DNA of 64,000 bases from Echinicola strongylocentroti (GTDB lineage Bacteria; Bacteroidota; Bacteroidia; Cytophagales; Cyclobacteriaceae): NCBI RefSeq assembly GCF_003260975.1, contig NZ_CP030041.1, positions 4,963,501 to 5,027,500 of the forward strand, given 5' to 3'. The position numbers were made by a program, and so were the translations under genes. The notes beneath the pieces were generated by a model. That model worked only from the letters and a program-made list of their open reading frames with translations. It had not been told where the DNA came from and searched no databases. Positions 1 through 8,887 of the stretch are shown here, piece after piece; position 1 is the stretch's first letter; the number at the start of each line of letters is the position of its first letter.

Positions 1-70
1 TATGTTCATCAGTTGCAAAACCTATTTTATGACATTACAGAATTAGAGCTATATGTAAAGGAGGTTAAAA

Positions 71-946
71 ATGGCTAAGTACAGACACGTACATTGCGAG
101 TTCTGGAATGATGAAAAAGTAGAGCTAGAGATGACACCAGAGGATAAGTACCTCATGTTGTATTTACTCACCAATGACAGGACGAATAGCATAGGGATAT
201 ACCCTATTACATTCAAGAGAATGGCTTACCAAACAGGATATAGTATGGAGAGTGTTAATAACATTGTGGAAAGACTTGAGAGATTGAACTTAATAAAGTA
301 TGACCATGACCACAAAGAAATTTGCATTCTAAATTGGGGAAAATGGAACCTGAAAAAGGGAGGAAAACCGGTGGAGGATGCAATCAAAGTCGATCTTCAA
401 ACGGTTAAAAATAAGTCGTTTATATCAATTTTACTTGATAGTATTGATAATAAAAAACTTGTTCAAAAGGTGATTAGTGAACTTGGTCATCACGATACGT
501 CCACGATACGTCCACGATACGTGGACAAAACTGAAACTGAAACTGAAACTGAAACTGAAAAGGAAAACAAAACTGAAACTGAAAAGGAAAACCAAAAAGA
601 AAAAAGGGAGGCGGATAAACCGCCTATCTATGAATCCTTATTAAGTTATAGTTTTAAGTTATTTTCTGAAAGTTCAATAGAGGGTGTTTTCTTTGAAAAA
701 ATGAAACAGCTACATGAACTGAATGATGAACAGGTTTCTGAAGCTTTTGTTAAATGGAAAGCTAAAAAAGAAGCTGTTGGAGAAGAGTTTAAAACGAAAA
801 AGCATTTGAAAAATTCTTTCAATAAATTCCTTGATTACAATGCTAAAGAATTTAAATCAAGTGGAGGGGCCTCTAGTGAAAGTTTTGAGGACTTAGTGGC
901 TGAAATGGAACGCCATGCGGCTAAGACAGAAGGGAGGAGGTTATGA
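71..946 (+). CDS. Phage replication initiator / replisome organiser-like protein
   Basis: 291-residue protein at the left edge of the visible prophage. Residues 1-100 look like the N-terminal winged-helix domain of phage replisome organisers (compact helices, then a basic KWNLKKGG stretch). Residues about 155-175 are a low-complexity Thr-Glu/Lys-Asn linker, and a charged helical C-terminal domain follows. The start is supported by a strong AAAGGAGG Shine-Dalgarno 5-12 nt upstream, which is unusual in Bacteroidota and typical of phage genes. The linker DNA holds three 11-bp direct repeats and a hexamer run, the layout of phage origins embedded in their initiator gene. The stop overlaps the next gene by 4 nt (ATGA). 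The family assignment is by architecture and position; the exact family is uncertain. Confidence 0.6.
   Translation: MAKYRHVHCEFWNDEKVELEMTPEDKYLMLYLLTNDRTNSIGIYPITFKRMAYQTGYSMESVNNIVERLERLNLIKYDHDHKEICILNWGKWNLKKGGKPVEDAIKVDLQTVKNKSFISILLDSIDNKKLVQKVISELGHHDTSTIRPRYVDKTETETETETEKENKTETEKENQKEKREADKPPIYESLLSYSFKLFSESSIEGVFFEKMKQLHELNDEQVSEAFVKWKAKKEAVGEEFKTKKHLKNSFNKFLDYNAKEFKSSGGASSESFEDLVAEMERHAAKTEGRRL
491..523. repeat. Three tandem 11-bp iterons, candidate phage origin
   Basis: CACGATACGTC occurs at 491-501 and 502-512, and a copy ending in G at 513-523. The tandem lies inside the candidate initiator gene and is followed by an A-rich, nearly C/T-poor stretch. Iterons next to a low-melting segment inside an initiator gene are the known arrangement of lambdoid origins. 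The repeat is directly visible; the origin function is inferred. Confidence 0.6.
531..560. repeat. Five CTGAAA hexamers, purine-rich tract
   Basis: CTGAAA is repeated five times in a row, and two more partial copies follow within an A-rich purine tract reaching about position 610. In protein it encodes a Thr-Glu linker. It could be a neutral linker repeat prone to slippage, or the unwinding element next to the iterons at 491-523. Confidence 0.7.
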
Positions 947-1710
947 ACAATCAAGAATTGACAGAGGCTAGAAAGCTTCTATTGAACTGGTTGGAGAACA
1001 AACTACACGCCTATTCCGGTCTTAGGCAAAAAGAGAAGATGTCCAAGCAAGAGAAAATGGAATGGCCCATCATAACAGAGGGTGCGTACAAAGACAAGGC
1101 GTGGATGACTATTGGGAGGCTTGATCTAATCCTTTCCCGAGGGTGTAGTGGAGATTACGGTGATTTTACAAGCCTAAATAGGAACACTCTTCGGTCATGG
1201 GTCAATCAATTCTACAGGGACAACCAGAATGACCTGGACAAGGAAATGAGAAAAGAAATAGCTAAAACTAGGTCAGAAAGGGAAAAAGAGGTGGAATACT
1301 GGTACGAACTAGGACTTAGGAAATTCAAGGAAACTTATACTAGACTTAAGGGAGAACTGAAAGGAAAGGAGGATATATCCTATCACTCCATACCTCAAGA
1401 CATAGAGTACGCTGATGTGTGGTGGAAGGTGTTTGAAGAGGCTGGTTTGATTGGCTGTACCCCTGAGATAATGGACGGTATGTTGAAAGCTCAACAAAGG
1501 CAAATGGATGCAGAGGTAAACAACAATAAAGAATTCCACACCACAGTACATCCTATGAGCGTTACCAAGCGAGTGAATAATATTCTCGTGCGTATGGAGG
1601 TAGCCAAGTGGATTATGCAGGATGTTGATATTGATGATTTGTTCAGAGAGTTTAAAGTCGAATCAATTAGGAAAAGAAATTTTTTCTCTGATTTATCAAC
1701 TAAAAGTTGA
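943..1710 (+). CDS. Phage protein of unknown function, replication module
   Basis: 255 residues. It starts inside the stop of the preceding gene (ATGA overlap) after a GGGAGGAGG ribosome site, so the two are translationally coupled. The protein is charged and helical, with a Trp-rich middle (around residues 155-175) and no Walker A motif, signal peptide or membrane segment. Its position directly after an initiator-like gene is where many phages keep a helicase loader or a second replisome component. The lack of a P-loop argues against a DnaC-type ATPase. I do not recognise the family; a role in replication is inferred from context only. Confidence 0.6.
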   Translation: MNNQELTEARKLLLNWLENKLHAYSGLRQKEKMSKQEKMEWPIITEGAYKDKAWMTIGRLDLILSRGCSGDYGDFTSLNRNTLRSWVNQFYRDNQNDLDKEMRKEIAKTRSEREKEVEYWYELGLRKFKETYTRLKGELKGKEDISYHSIPQDIEYADVWWKVFEEAGLIGCTPEIMDGMLKAQQRQMDAEVNNNKEFHTTVHPMSVTKRVNNILVRMEVAKWIMQDVDIDDLFREFKVESIRKRNFFSDLSTKS

Positions 1711-1757
1711 TATTAGTTTAAATAAAGTTGATATTTAACACAACAATCGTAGTAGAT

Positions 1758-2102
1758 ATGCCTACCATAAACACAAAGCAAGTCAAAGTCCCATGGGTGA
1801 CACCCGCTAGAAAGAGTAAGAAGAGCTGGGGTTTTGATACACAATTCTACAGAAGAAAGAAATGGATTAATCTGCGTAGATTCTTCCTATCAAGAAACCC
1901 TTTCTGTGCTGAATGTGAGAAGAATGGGGAGTTAATAAGTGCTACTGTTGTTGATCATAAAATACCAAGAAAGGAGCGAAAAGATCTGGAATATGAGCTT
2001 GATAATCTACAAGGATTGTGCGAATCATGCCATAATTCAAAGAGTTCAAGAGAAGGGAGGGGCGGTCAAAATTCTAAAAATGGCCCTTCCCTGAACCGAT
2101 GA
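1758..2102 (+). CDS. HNH endonuclease (phage packaging-associated)
   Basis: 114 residues from the ATG at 1758; an upstream in-frame TTG at 1728 is less likely. The zinc-ribbon/HNH core is clear: a first Cys pair (FCAEC), the VDHKIP motif with the metal-binding Asp-His, the Asn of the ENLQGLC-type segment, and a second Cys pair followed by His (CESCHN). Small HNH nucleases commonly sit just upstream of terminase genes in HK97-like phages, where they support DNA packaging, and this one is 47 nt before the small terminase. The N-terminal 30 residues are basic. Confidence 0.85.
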   Translation: MPTINTKQVKVPWVTPARKSKKSWGFDTQFYRRKKWINLRRFFLSRNPFCAECEKNGELISATVVDHKIPRKERKDLEYELDNLQGLCESCHNSKSSREGRGGQNSKNGPSLNR

Positions 2103-2148
2103 GCTTCCTTTTTTTCACACACATGCAAATCTGACAAATTGAAATACC

Positions 2149-2622
2149 ATGGCAGGAGGAAGACCAAGACAACCGGACGAGCTGAAAAAACTGAAAGGAA
2201 CTTTGCAACCATGCAGGGTCAATCAGGAAGCCCCTAAGACATTACCGGGAATACCGGAAGTGCCCTCTGGCCTTGACCACATGGGAAAAAAGGCATTTAA
2301 GGAAATCTGTGAAGACCTTTACCAAATGAAGGTCATAACCACCCATGACAGGCATATTCTTTACCAAGCTGCTGAGGCGCTAAGTGATTACAGGAGGTAC
2401 AAGAAAACCTTGAAAAAAGTAGGTGAGGTTTACGAGAACACCAACCGTAAGACCGGCATCACCCATTACCATGCCCGTCCAGAAGTGAAGATGAAGAAGG
2501 ATGCATGGGAACAATTTCACAAATGTCTTACCCAATGTGGGCTTACCCCAAGTATGAGGGCTAAGGTTAAGGTAGTGAAGAAGGAAGAAGAGAACCCTTT
2601 TGAAGCAATGATGAACAGTTGA
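2149..2622 (+). CDS. Phage terminase small subunit (P27 family)
   Basis: 157 residues. The N-terminus carries the P27-family pattern GRPRQP...LK.LKGT..PCR.N at residues 3-25, followed by a helical domain and a basic C-terminal tail. The small subunit recognises phage DNA and recruits the large subunit motor. The stop codon overlaps the large-subunit start in a TGATG arrangement, giving translational coupling. Length fits the family. Confidence 0.88.
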   Translation: MAGGRPRQPDELKKLKGTLQPCRVNQEAPKTLPGIPEVPSGLDHMGKKAFKEICEDLYQMKVITTHDRHILYQAAEALSDYRRYKKTLKKVGEVYENTNRKTGITHYHARPEVKMKKDAWEQFHKCLTQCGLTPSMRAKVKVVKKEEENPFEAMMNS

Positions 2623-4298
2623 TGCAAGCAGTTGACCAGTACATATCGGAAGTACAGAGCGGTGAGATAGTTACCTGCAAATGGGTGAAGCTTGCAGTAG
2701 AGAGACACTTGGATGATTTGGAGAATGGTGGAGAGCGTGGTTTGGTTTTCGATCCGTCAGCAGGTGAAAGGGCCATCAAGTTCTTTTCTTTCCTGAAGCA
2801 CTACAAAGGGTCATACGCAGGTAAGCCCTTTGAGCTGTTACCATGGCAGCAGTTTATAATCTTCGTTCTTTATGGCTGGAAACTCACATCAGGAGAACGT
2901 AGGTTTAGGTATGCTTACGTGGAAGTGTCAAGAAAAAACGGAAAGACCACATTCGCTTCCGGTCTTTCCCTTTATTCGCTGATAATGGACAGGGAGGATG
3001 GAGCAGAGGTGTATACATCGGCTACCAAGAGGGACCAGGCGAAGATTGCTTTCAATGATGCCAAGGCCATGACCGAGAAGTCCCCCCATCTTGCCAAGTA
3101 CATTGATGTTTACCAACATAACCTGCATGTGCTCGCCACCCACTCCAAGCTTGAGCCGCTTAGCTCAGACCAAAATACCCTTGATGGACTTAACCCCCAC
3201 TTCGCCCTGGTCGATGAATACCATGCCCACAAAGATGATGGCCTATACAACGTACTGAAATCCGGCATGGGGTCCCGGACACAACCCATGTTGTTCACAA
3301 TCACCACAGCAGGATTCAATAAGATGGGACCATGTTACGCTCTTCGTAAGACCTGTACGGAAATACTGGAAGGTGTAAAGCAGGATGATAGCCAATTTGC
3401 CATCATATTCACGCTTGATAAAGACGATGATTACACGGACGAAAAGGTATGGATCAAGGCAAACCCTTCACTGAACCATTCTATTTCCATCCAATGGCTT
3501 AGACAGGAAGTGATTCAGGCAAAAAACAACCCTACACAGCTGGTCAATCTGCTCACCAAGAATTTTAACGTTTGGACGGATGCATCAGAGGTATGGATAG
3601 AGGATAAGAGATGGTTAGAGTGTGCTGGGGAAATTGACCAAAACGATTTGGAATATGATCCGGCCTACGGAGGTCTTGATCTTGCAGCTGTCAGGGATAT
3701 CAATGCCTTTTCCCTGGTATTCCCAGTGGAAACCGTAGGAAAGTACATGACACTTACCTGGTACTGGATACCTAAGGAAACCATGATGGAACGAATTAAC
3801 CGAGACGGTGTGCGATATGATCTATGGGTAGAAGAAGGGTGGATTATCGAGACAGAGGGGAATGTAACCGACTACAGGAAGATCAAACAGGACATCATGG
3901 ATTTATGTGAACGATTCAATGTAGAAAAAATAGCCTTTGATCGCTGGAACTCAAGCCAGCTGATTATTGAGTTAACAGAAGAAGGGCTCGAGATGTATCC
4001 ATACGGACAGGGGTTTGCCAGTATGTCACAACCTACCAAGACCTTGGAAACTTGGATCATGTCCCAGGATATTGTGCATGACAGTAATCCAGTGACCAGG
4101 TGGATGCTGGGCAATGTGGAATTAATGAGGGATGCAGCGGGGAATATTAAACCAGATAAGGCGAAATCCCAGGAGAAGATTGACGGAATAGTATCCATCA
4201 TCATGGCCATTGGTGTAATGCTGGCCGATGGTGCGGACATGGCCAATACCGGTCCATCCAAATACGACAAAGAGGAAGGGGGCCTCATTTCCATATGA
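2622..4298 (+). CDS. Phage terminase large subunit
   Basis: 558 residues from ATG at 2622; a TTG one codon earlier overlaps the previous gene. The ATPase domain has a Walker A variant SRKNGKT near residue 103-109 and Walker B with catalytic Glu in FALVDEYH near 196-200. The RNase H-like nuclease domain is seen in GGLDLAAVRD near residue 350, then IAFDRWN and the late DGIVSIIMAIG segment, matching the HK97/YmfN-type terminases. It translocates DNA into the prohead and cuts concatemers. The 3' end overlaps the next small gene by 4 nt. Confidence 0.93.
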   Translation: MQAVDQYISEVQSGEIVTCKWVKLAVERHLDDLENGGERGLVFDPSAGERAIKFFSFLKHYKGSYAGKPFELLPWQQFIIFVLYGWKLTSGERRFRYAYVEVSRKNGKTTFASGLSLYSLIMDREDGAEVYTSATKRDQAKIAFNDAKAMTEKSPHLAKYIDVYQHNLHVLATHSKLEPLSSDQNTLDGLNPHFALVDEYHAHKDDGLYNVLKSGMGSRTQPMLFTITTAGFNKMGPCYALRKTCTEILEGVKQDDSQFAIIFTLDKDDDYTDEKVWIKANPSLNHSISIQWLRQEVIQAKNNPTQLVNLLTKNFNVWTDASEVWIEDKRWLECAGEIDQNDLEYDPAYGGLDLAAVRDINAFSLVFPVETVGKYMTLTWYWIPKETMMERINRDGVRYDLWVEEGWIIETEGNVTDYRKIKQDIMDLCERFNVEKIAFDRWNSSQLIIELTEEGLEMYPYGQGFASMSQPTKTLETWIMSQDIVHDSNPVTRWMLGNVELMRDAAGNIKPDKAKSQEKIDGIVSIIMAIGVMLADGADMANTGPSKYDKEEGGLISI

Positions 4299-4513
4299 CA
4301 GAGGAAATGATGTTGGTCCCCAAGAGGGTTTTAAAGATGGTGTCTGTGGATGGGTTTATCAGCTGCTACTATTCGATGATGAAAAACAGAAACACAAGGG
4401 AAGAGGCGTATGAATCCTGTGAAGATCTGCACGAAAAGTACTTTGGAAGGCGGAAATACAGCGGATTTGATTCTTTTAAAAAGATTTTATATCGTAAAAT
4501 AAACAGAAAATGA
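4295..4513 (+). CDS. Small phage protein, unknown
   Basis: 72 residues, starting inside the stop of the large terminase (ATGA) and itself overlapping the next tiny gene by 4 nt. It is basic at the C-terminus and has no recognisable domain. The coupling to neighbours on both sides supports it as a real gene. Function unknown. Confidence 0.6.
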   Translation: MTEEMMLVPKRVLKMVSVDGFISCYYSMMKNRNTREEAYESCEDLHEKYFGRRKYSGFDSFKKILYRKINRK

Positions 4514-4686
4514 CACCTCAAATCATTCTAATAGTCATACTTGGAATGTTGATCTACAGCAAGATCAAGCGTTCCAACCAGTCAAAAAAGCACCAACAGG
4601 AGCTTTTTAATATCATTTTGGGAGAAATCATACTCATAATCTTACTGATATGGGGAGGTTTCTTTAATTCATTGTGGCCATGGTAG
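4510..4686 (+). CDS. Small membrane protein between terminase and portal
   Basis: 58 residues. The ATG at 4510 overlaps the preceding TGA (ATGA). Two hydrophobic segments, about residues 4-16 and 36-50, are separated by a short basic loop (KIKRSNQSKK), and the protein ends in LWPW. This suggests a two-pass inner-membrane protein. Tight coupling on the 5' side supports translation. Function is unknown; superinfection immunity or an accessory lysis role are possible but unsupported. Confidence 0.5.
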   Translation: MTPQIILIVILGMLIYSKIKRSNQSKKHQQELFNIILGEIILIILLIWGGFFNSLWPW

Positions 4687-4835
4687 CCCTTTACGCTGTT
4701 ACCAGTCAATGGCATGGATGGCTAATTGACATTCATAGATCCGATACGGGGGATAAACTTTTTACTATGATTTTCCCACCGGAGGGATGCTAATCGCATA
4801 AGAAGGTGGATTTTTTAAACTTTTTTTCAACAAAG

Positions 4836-4851
4836 GGAACAATGTCCCCCC
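4836..4851 (+). promoter_or_regulatory. 16-bp shared leader element, copy 1 (portal)
   Basis: GGAACAATGTCCCCCC, preceded by T-rich sequence, lies with its first base 48 nt before the portal start codon. An identical 16-mer lies at the same 48-nt distance before the tail-fibre gene at 14751. Both genes begin new modules after a gap, so a phage late promoter, start-site or leader element is likely. The core GGGAACAATGTCCC is an imperfect palindrome. Confidence 0.55.
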
Positions 4852-4883
4852 TAATTGGAAAATCATTACCCTAAAATTGGGTA

Positions 4884-6179
4884 ATGAAAATTCAAAAGAC
4901 CATAATCAGTGCCGGAAGGACAATACTTAGAAGTGTTGGAGACACTGTTTCCAGTATTTCTGGATTGATCACTCCCGAAGGATGGTTAAAGGATTATTTC
5001 ATGATGGGCATTGCTTCCAGTGGAGTGCCTGTCAATGAAAAAAGTATCAACCAAATAACCGCTTGGACTTCAGGTGTTAGGTTGATTGCAGAGACCATAG
5101 GCTCTTTGCCCTTACAAAATATAAGAACAAGTGGCGATAGGCATATAAAAGAGAAGTCCGACATATGGTTTTTGATGGCCAGAAAGCCTAACAGCTTCAT
5201 GACCTCTAATATATTCTGGGAACTGGTTGCAAAGTACTGTATCCATCGTGGAAATCACTTTTCGGTAATCATCAGGAACAATGACTATAAGGTTCAGGAG
5301 GTAATTCCAATACATGAGGACAGGTCTGTAGATGTGATATTCTCCAACAACAGGAAATACTACCGTATATCCGGCATTTCTGAGATTCTTGACCAAGATC
5401 AGGTACTTCACTTTATGGCCCTTGGGGATGGAATCAAAGGGATTTCACTGATTGAATACATCGCCACGAGCGCGGGGATTACCCTTGCTTCGCAGAAGAA
5501 CGAAGCAACTTTCTTCAAAAACGGCTCCCAGCTTCAAGGGGTATTGGAACACCCTAAGCAATTAAAGAAAGAATCAGCGAACAGGTTGCGAAAAGACTGG
5601 CACCAGATCTACCATAATCCAGAGGGAAGTGACAACAGGGTAGCCATTCTGGAAGAAGGTATGACCTATAAAACAATCTCCATTGATCCTGCAGCCGCTA
5701 AGTTGCTCGATACATTGAAGAAAGGAAATATTGACGTGTCTCGAATTCTTAGACTTCCGCCATATATGCTCATGGAAATGGACGGAGCGACCTATTCCAA
5801 CATCGAGCACCAAGGTCTTGAGTTTGTCAAATACACTCTTACTACCTGGTTATCCAGATTTGAGCGTGAGATGTGGGACAAGCTTTACACGGAAAAAGAA
5901 AAGCGTTCGGATGAACTAAAATGGAAGTTCAATGTAGAAGGGCTCCTAAGAGGTGATTTCAAAACACGAATGGAGGGTTACCGGGTGGCGATAAATGCGG
6001 GGCTTAAATCTCAAAATGAATGCCGGGCCCTAGAGGATATGGATCCTTTCGAAGGAGGTGACAGGCGATGGATACAAATGAACATGATGCCCCTTGACAA
6101 GGCCGACCAGATTCTAAACAGGTCTACAATCGAAGAACTACTCAAAAAAGCACAGGAAAATGAAGAAGCCAATAATTAG
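4884..6179 (+). CDS. HK97-family portal protein
   Basis: 431 residues. It has the family's characteristic order: N-terminal helix, the VRLIAETIGSLPL segment near residue 70, RGNHFSVIIRN in the wing, an FKNGSQLQGVLEHP-like turn, and LRLPPYMLMEMDGATYSNIEHQ leading into the C-terminal helices. It forms the dodecameric vertex through which DNA is packaged and to which the tail attaches. It follows a 200-nt gap with the repeated leader element and overlaps the protease gene by 20 nt. Confidence 0.93.
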   Translation: MKIQKTIISAGRTILRSVGDTVSSISGLITPEGWLKDYFMMGIASSGVPVNEKSINQITAWTSGVRLIAETIGSLPLQNIRTSGDRHIKEKSDIWFLMARKPNSFMTSNIFWELVAKYCIHRGNHFSVIIRNNDYKVQEVIPIHEDRSVDVIFSNNRKYYRISGISEILDQDQVLHFMALGDGIKGISLIEYIATSAGITLASQKNEATFFKNGSQLQGVLEHPKQLKKESANRLRKDWHQIYHNPEGSDNRVAILEEGMTYKTISIDPAAAKLLDTLKKGNIDVSRILRLPPYMLMEMDGATYSNIEHQGLEFVKYTLTTWLSRFEREMWDKLYTEKEKRSDELKWKFNVEGLLRGDFKTRMEGYRVAINAGLKSQNECRALEDMDPFEGGDRRWIQMNMMPLDKADQILNRSTIEELLKKAQENEEANN

Positions 6180-6762
6180 ATATTTCGAGCCTGAGATAAG
6201 GGCTGTCAATGAAGAAGAAAGATCTGTGGAATTTGTGATTTCCACTGAGCAGCCCGACACCTATGGTACGGTGTTCCTGGCGGATGGTGCAGAAACGGAG
6301 CGGTATTCGAAAAACCCCGTCTTTACCTACCAACATGATGATTGGAGCAGCGACCCGGACATTGTTTTGGGTACATCCGAAATCAGGCAGGAAGGTAAAT
6401 CATGGGTTGCCAAGGCATTTTTTGAAAACCCAGAGGAGACAAAGAACGAACTGGCGGATAAGGTTTTCAGAAAGATAAAGGCACAGACCCTTAGAATGGC
6501 TTCCATTCTTGCAGTGCCTACAGAGGGATCGTTCGGGGCAAGTGACAGAGGTGAAGACCCTGACCTATTCTACTTCAGGAAATGGGAATTTTTTGGGTGG
6601 TCCGTGGTGGTCCATGGTTCCAATCCGGGAGCGCTGGCCAGAAGTGCAGAGGAAATAAAGTTTATCGAGGAACATACTCCCGATCAAGATAAAAATCAAA
6701 GAGTGTCATATGACGACTTTGACGCTCGAATCTTCAACATAAACAAATCAATAACAGGATGA
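6160..6762 (+). CDS. HK97-family prohead protease
   Basis: 200 residues located between portal and capsid genes. The pattern fits S78-type prohead proteases: an early VEFVISTEQPDTYGTV strand, the conserved His in VFTYQHDD (about residue 59) and the downstream RMASILAVPTEGSFG region. The enzyme removes the capsid scaffold (delta) domain during maturation. The start overlaps portal by 20 nt and the stop overlaps capsid by 4 nt. The nucleophile Ser was not assigned with certainty. Confidence 0.82.
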   Translation: MKKPIIRYFEPEIRAVNEEERSVEFVISTEQPDTYGTVFLADGAETERYSKNPVFTYQHDDWSSDPDIVLGTSEIRQEGKSWVAKAFFENPEETKNELADKVFRKIKAQTLRMASILAVPTEGSFGASDRGEDPDLFYFRKWEFFGWSVVVHGSNPGALARSAEEIKFIEEHTPDQDKNQRVSYDDFDARIFNINKSITG

Positions 6763-8087
6763 AACGAACATCAAAAGTAATCATCGAAGAGAGAGCAGAT
6801 AAATATGATGCTCTGGAAGCCTTGAACCAAAAGCGAAAGGACGAAAAAAGGAACTTCACGGAAGAGGAAGTCACCGAGTTTGAAGACTTGGAGAAGGATA
6901 TCAGCAGCCTAAATGAAGAGCTACGGACGGTTCAGGCTCAGGAAAAAGCGGACGCCATTGCAGCAGCCCGTCAGGCAGGAAATCCGGTAAACAAAAGTTT
7001 TTCGGAGAAGGAAGAAAAGGATATGTCCCAATATTCTTTGCGTAAAGCCCTGTTGTCACTTACTTCTCGACATGAAAAGCTAGAAGGTATCGAGCTGGAA
7101 ATGCAACAGGAGGCAGAGAAGGAAATGAGGCAATTCAGTAAGTCTCTTAGCGGTGACTCTATCGCCATTCCTTCCCATATGATGGGCAGATTGTTCGCAA
7201 AGCGTGACATGACCGCTACCGGTGGTACTGACGGTAACCAGGGAGGCCTTACCATCGAGAACGAGGTAAGGGGATATATCGAGGCTCTTCGTGAAAGGTC
7301 GTTGGCCCTTCAGTTGGGCTGGGACTTTATCCCTGGTCTTGTAGGCAACTTTGATATGCCAAGGGAAAATGCCTTGTATACTCCCGGATTCAAGACGGAG
7401 AATGCAGCAGCGGATGAAAGCAATCCTACCCTGACAAAGGTTTCTTTTGCGCCAAAAAGGGCAACTGGTTTTGTGGACATTTCCAAACAGCTTCTTATCC
7501 AAAGTGCTGTGGGTATCGAAATGCGAATTCGTACGCAAATCCTTAGAGGACATGCTGAGCTTCTTGACAGGGTGATCTTCAATGGAGATTCAGGCGAAGA
7601 TGAGCCAGTAGGTATATTGAATGATCCTGATGTTACCGGTGTGGCCATCGGTACGAATGGTGGTGCCATGACCAAAGCCACCTTGGATGAACTTATCCAA
7701 GTGATCGAGGAAGCAAAAGCCTGGAACGACAACACCCGTTTTGTCACCTCTCCTATCGGTAAGCGTCACATGAAGAATGTGAACATCGATTCAGGTTCCG
7801 GAAAGTTCCTTTGGGAACGAGGTAACACCTTGGACGGTGTGGAGGCGTTTGCAACTACCCATGTACCAAAAGACCTTGCCAAAGGAACCGGTACAGATCT
7901 TACCGCTTTGATCGGTGGTGATTTCAGGGGTGGACTTGCCGGACAGTGGGGCGGTACAGAAATCACGGTAGATCCTTACACCCAAGCGGTGAACGGCCTG
8001 GTTAGGTTTGTTCCTTGCCAGTATGTGGATTCCCATGTGATCAATCCGAACCTTTTCAAGGTAATCAAGGACATTGATCCTGCATAG
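6759..8087 (+). CDS. HK97-family major capsid protein
   Basis: 442 residues. Residues about 5-75 are a charged coiled coil (scaffold/delta domain), then a linker and the HK97-fold body with a GGLTIENEVRGYIEAL-like start near 165 and the LLDRVIFNGDSGEDEPVGIL region near 270. The preceding protease is expected to remove the N-terminal coiled coil. It is the only gene here of the right length and context for the shell protein. A UUCG hairpin follows directly after the stop. Confidence 0.94.
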   Translation: MKRTSKVIIEERADKYDALEALNQKRKDEKRNFTEEEVTEFEDLEKDISSLNEELRTVQAQEKADAIAAARQAGNPVNKSFSEKEEKDMSQYSLRKALLSLTSRHEKLEGIELEMQQEAEKEMRQFSKSLSGDSIAIPSHMMGRLFAKRDMTATGGTDGNQGGLTIENEVRGYIEALRERSLALQLGWDFIPGLVGNFDMPRENALYTPGFKTENAAADESNPTLTKVSFAPKRATGFVDISKQLLIQSAVGIEMRIRTQILRGHAELLDRVIFNGDSGEDEPVGILNDPDVTGVAIGTNGGAMTKATLDELIQVIEEAKAWNDNTRFVTSPIGKRHMKNVNIDSGSGKFLWERGNTLDGVEAFATTHVPKDLAKGTGTDLTALIGGDFRGGLAGQWGGTEITVDPYTQAVNGLVRFVPCQYVDSHVINPNLFKVIKDIDPA

Positions 8088-8092
8088 TTAAC

Positions 8093-8106
8093 GGGCCTTC
8101 GGGCCC
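8093..8106 (+). other. UUCG-tetraloop hairpin after capsid gene
   Basis: GGGCC-TTCG-GGCCC forms a 5-bp GC stem with the very stable cUUCGg loop, 5 nt after the capsid stop. No T tract follows, so it is not a complete intrinsic terminator. It probably acts as an RNA 3' end stabiliser or partial terminator that raises capsid output relative to downstream genes. Confidence 0.7.
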
Positions 8107-8122
8107 ATTAAACCCTTAAATC

Positions 8123-8308
8123 ATGCCAAAAATCAAAGTAGAGATAGTAAAACCAATTGGAGGATTGGGGTATTTCAAGGGAGATACCGCAGAGATCGAG
8201 CAGAAAGAAGCCGATAAATACCTCAAAAAGGGAATGGTAAAAGCGGTTATGGAAGGCGCTAAAACCACTGTAACGGTCAAAAAAGAGGCCGCTAAAGGCA
8301 AAAAGTAA
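8123..8308 (+). CDS. Small phage head protein, unknown
   Basis: 61 residues with a compact beta-rich pattern (KVEIVKPIGGLGYFKGDTAEI, then EADKYLKKGMVKAV) and a Lys-rich tail. Small proteins of this pattern directly after the major capsid gene are common in siphoviruses and may be head or connector accessory factors. The stop TAA shares its last base with the next ATG. A short protein of similar build follows at 9578. Function not established. Confidence 0.65.
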   Translation: MPKIKVEIVKPIGGLGYFKGDTAEIEQKEADKYLKKGMVKAVMEGAKTTVTVKKEAAKGKK

Positions 8309-8886
8309 TGGAAATAGTAGGATTCAAACTGAAATCGAAGGACTTCACGGGAATTTTAACCCGTGATGAAGCGAAGGAGCACCTTCGTATTCCTGCCCCT
8401 GACACTTCGCAGGATGACCAAGTAGACCTTTACATGTCCGCGGCCATCGCCCATGCTGAAAGTGAAATGGAAAGGAAGCTCAGTTTGACCACCTACGAAT
8501 TCAAGATAAAGCCCGAAAGGATATCCTTTGCCCTGCCCTATCCGGATTTTAAGTCTATCAGTAAGATGGTATCGGTTTCGGGTGGTACTTCTACCACTCT
8601 TTTCGAAGAAGGCCAGCCTGGTGACCTTTCCGATTTCATGGAAGTGGACGACTTCAGGGAGTTGGCACAGTTGACCATATTGGATTACCCGGAGGACTCG
8701 GATTACCTGGTGATCACAGTAAGTTTCCAAATGGATCCTTTGCCGCTGAATGTGCTTCAAGCCATAAAGATGATCATCTACCACTGGTATGACAACAGAA
8801 GCGAAGTAGAAGTGGGCAGGACGGCCAATCAGGTCCCCATGGCTGCCAAGCGTGTGTTTGAACTCGAACGTTTTTACAGGTTCTGA
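8308..8886 (+). CDS. Head-tail connector (gp6-like adaptor)
   Basis: 192 residues, mainly helical at both ends, with a central beta region. The TRDEAKEHLRI start, a DLYMSAAIAHAESEMERKL helix and a NVLQAIKMIIYHWYDNR helix are the pattern of gp6/SPP1 gp15-type connector proteins that form a ring under the portal. Position after the capsid and before the head-closure protein agrees. The start abuts the upstream stop. Confidence 0.82.
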   Translation: MEIVGFKLKSKDFTGILTRDEAKEHLRIPAPDTSQDDQVDLYMSAAIAHAESEMERKLSLTTYEFKIKPERISFALPYPDFKSISKMVSVSGGTSTTLFEEGQPGDLSDFMEVDDFRELAQLTILDYPEDSDYLVITVSFQMDPLPLNVLQAIKMIIYHWYDNRSEVEVGRTANQVPMAAKRVFELERFYRF

Positions 8887-8887
8887 T

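Noticed and set aside
491..560. CRISPR-like short repeats
   Set aside because: Repeats are contiguous with no spacers and lie inside a coding region.
8851..8887. Longer start of the head-closure protein
   Set aside because: It would overlap the connector gene by 35 nt, while ATG 8888 follows the stop by 1 nt.
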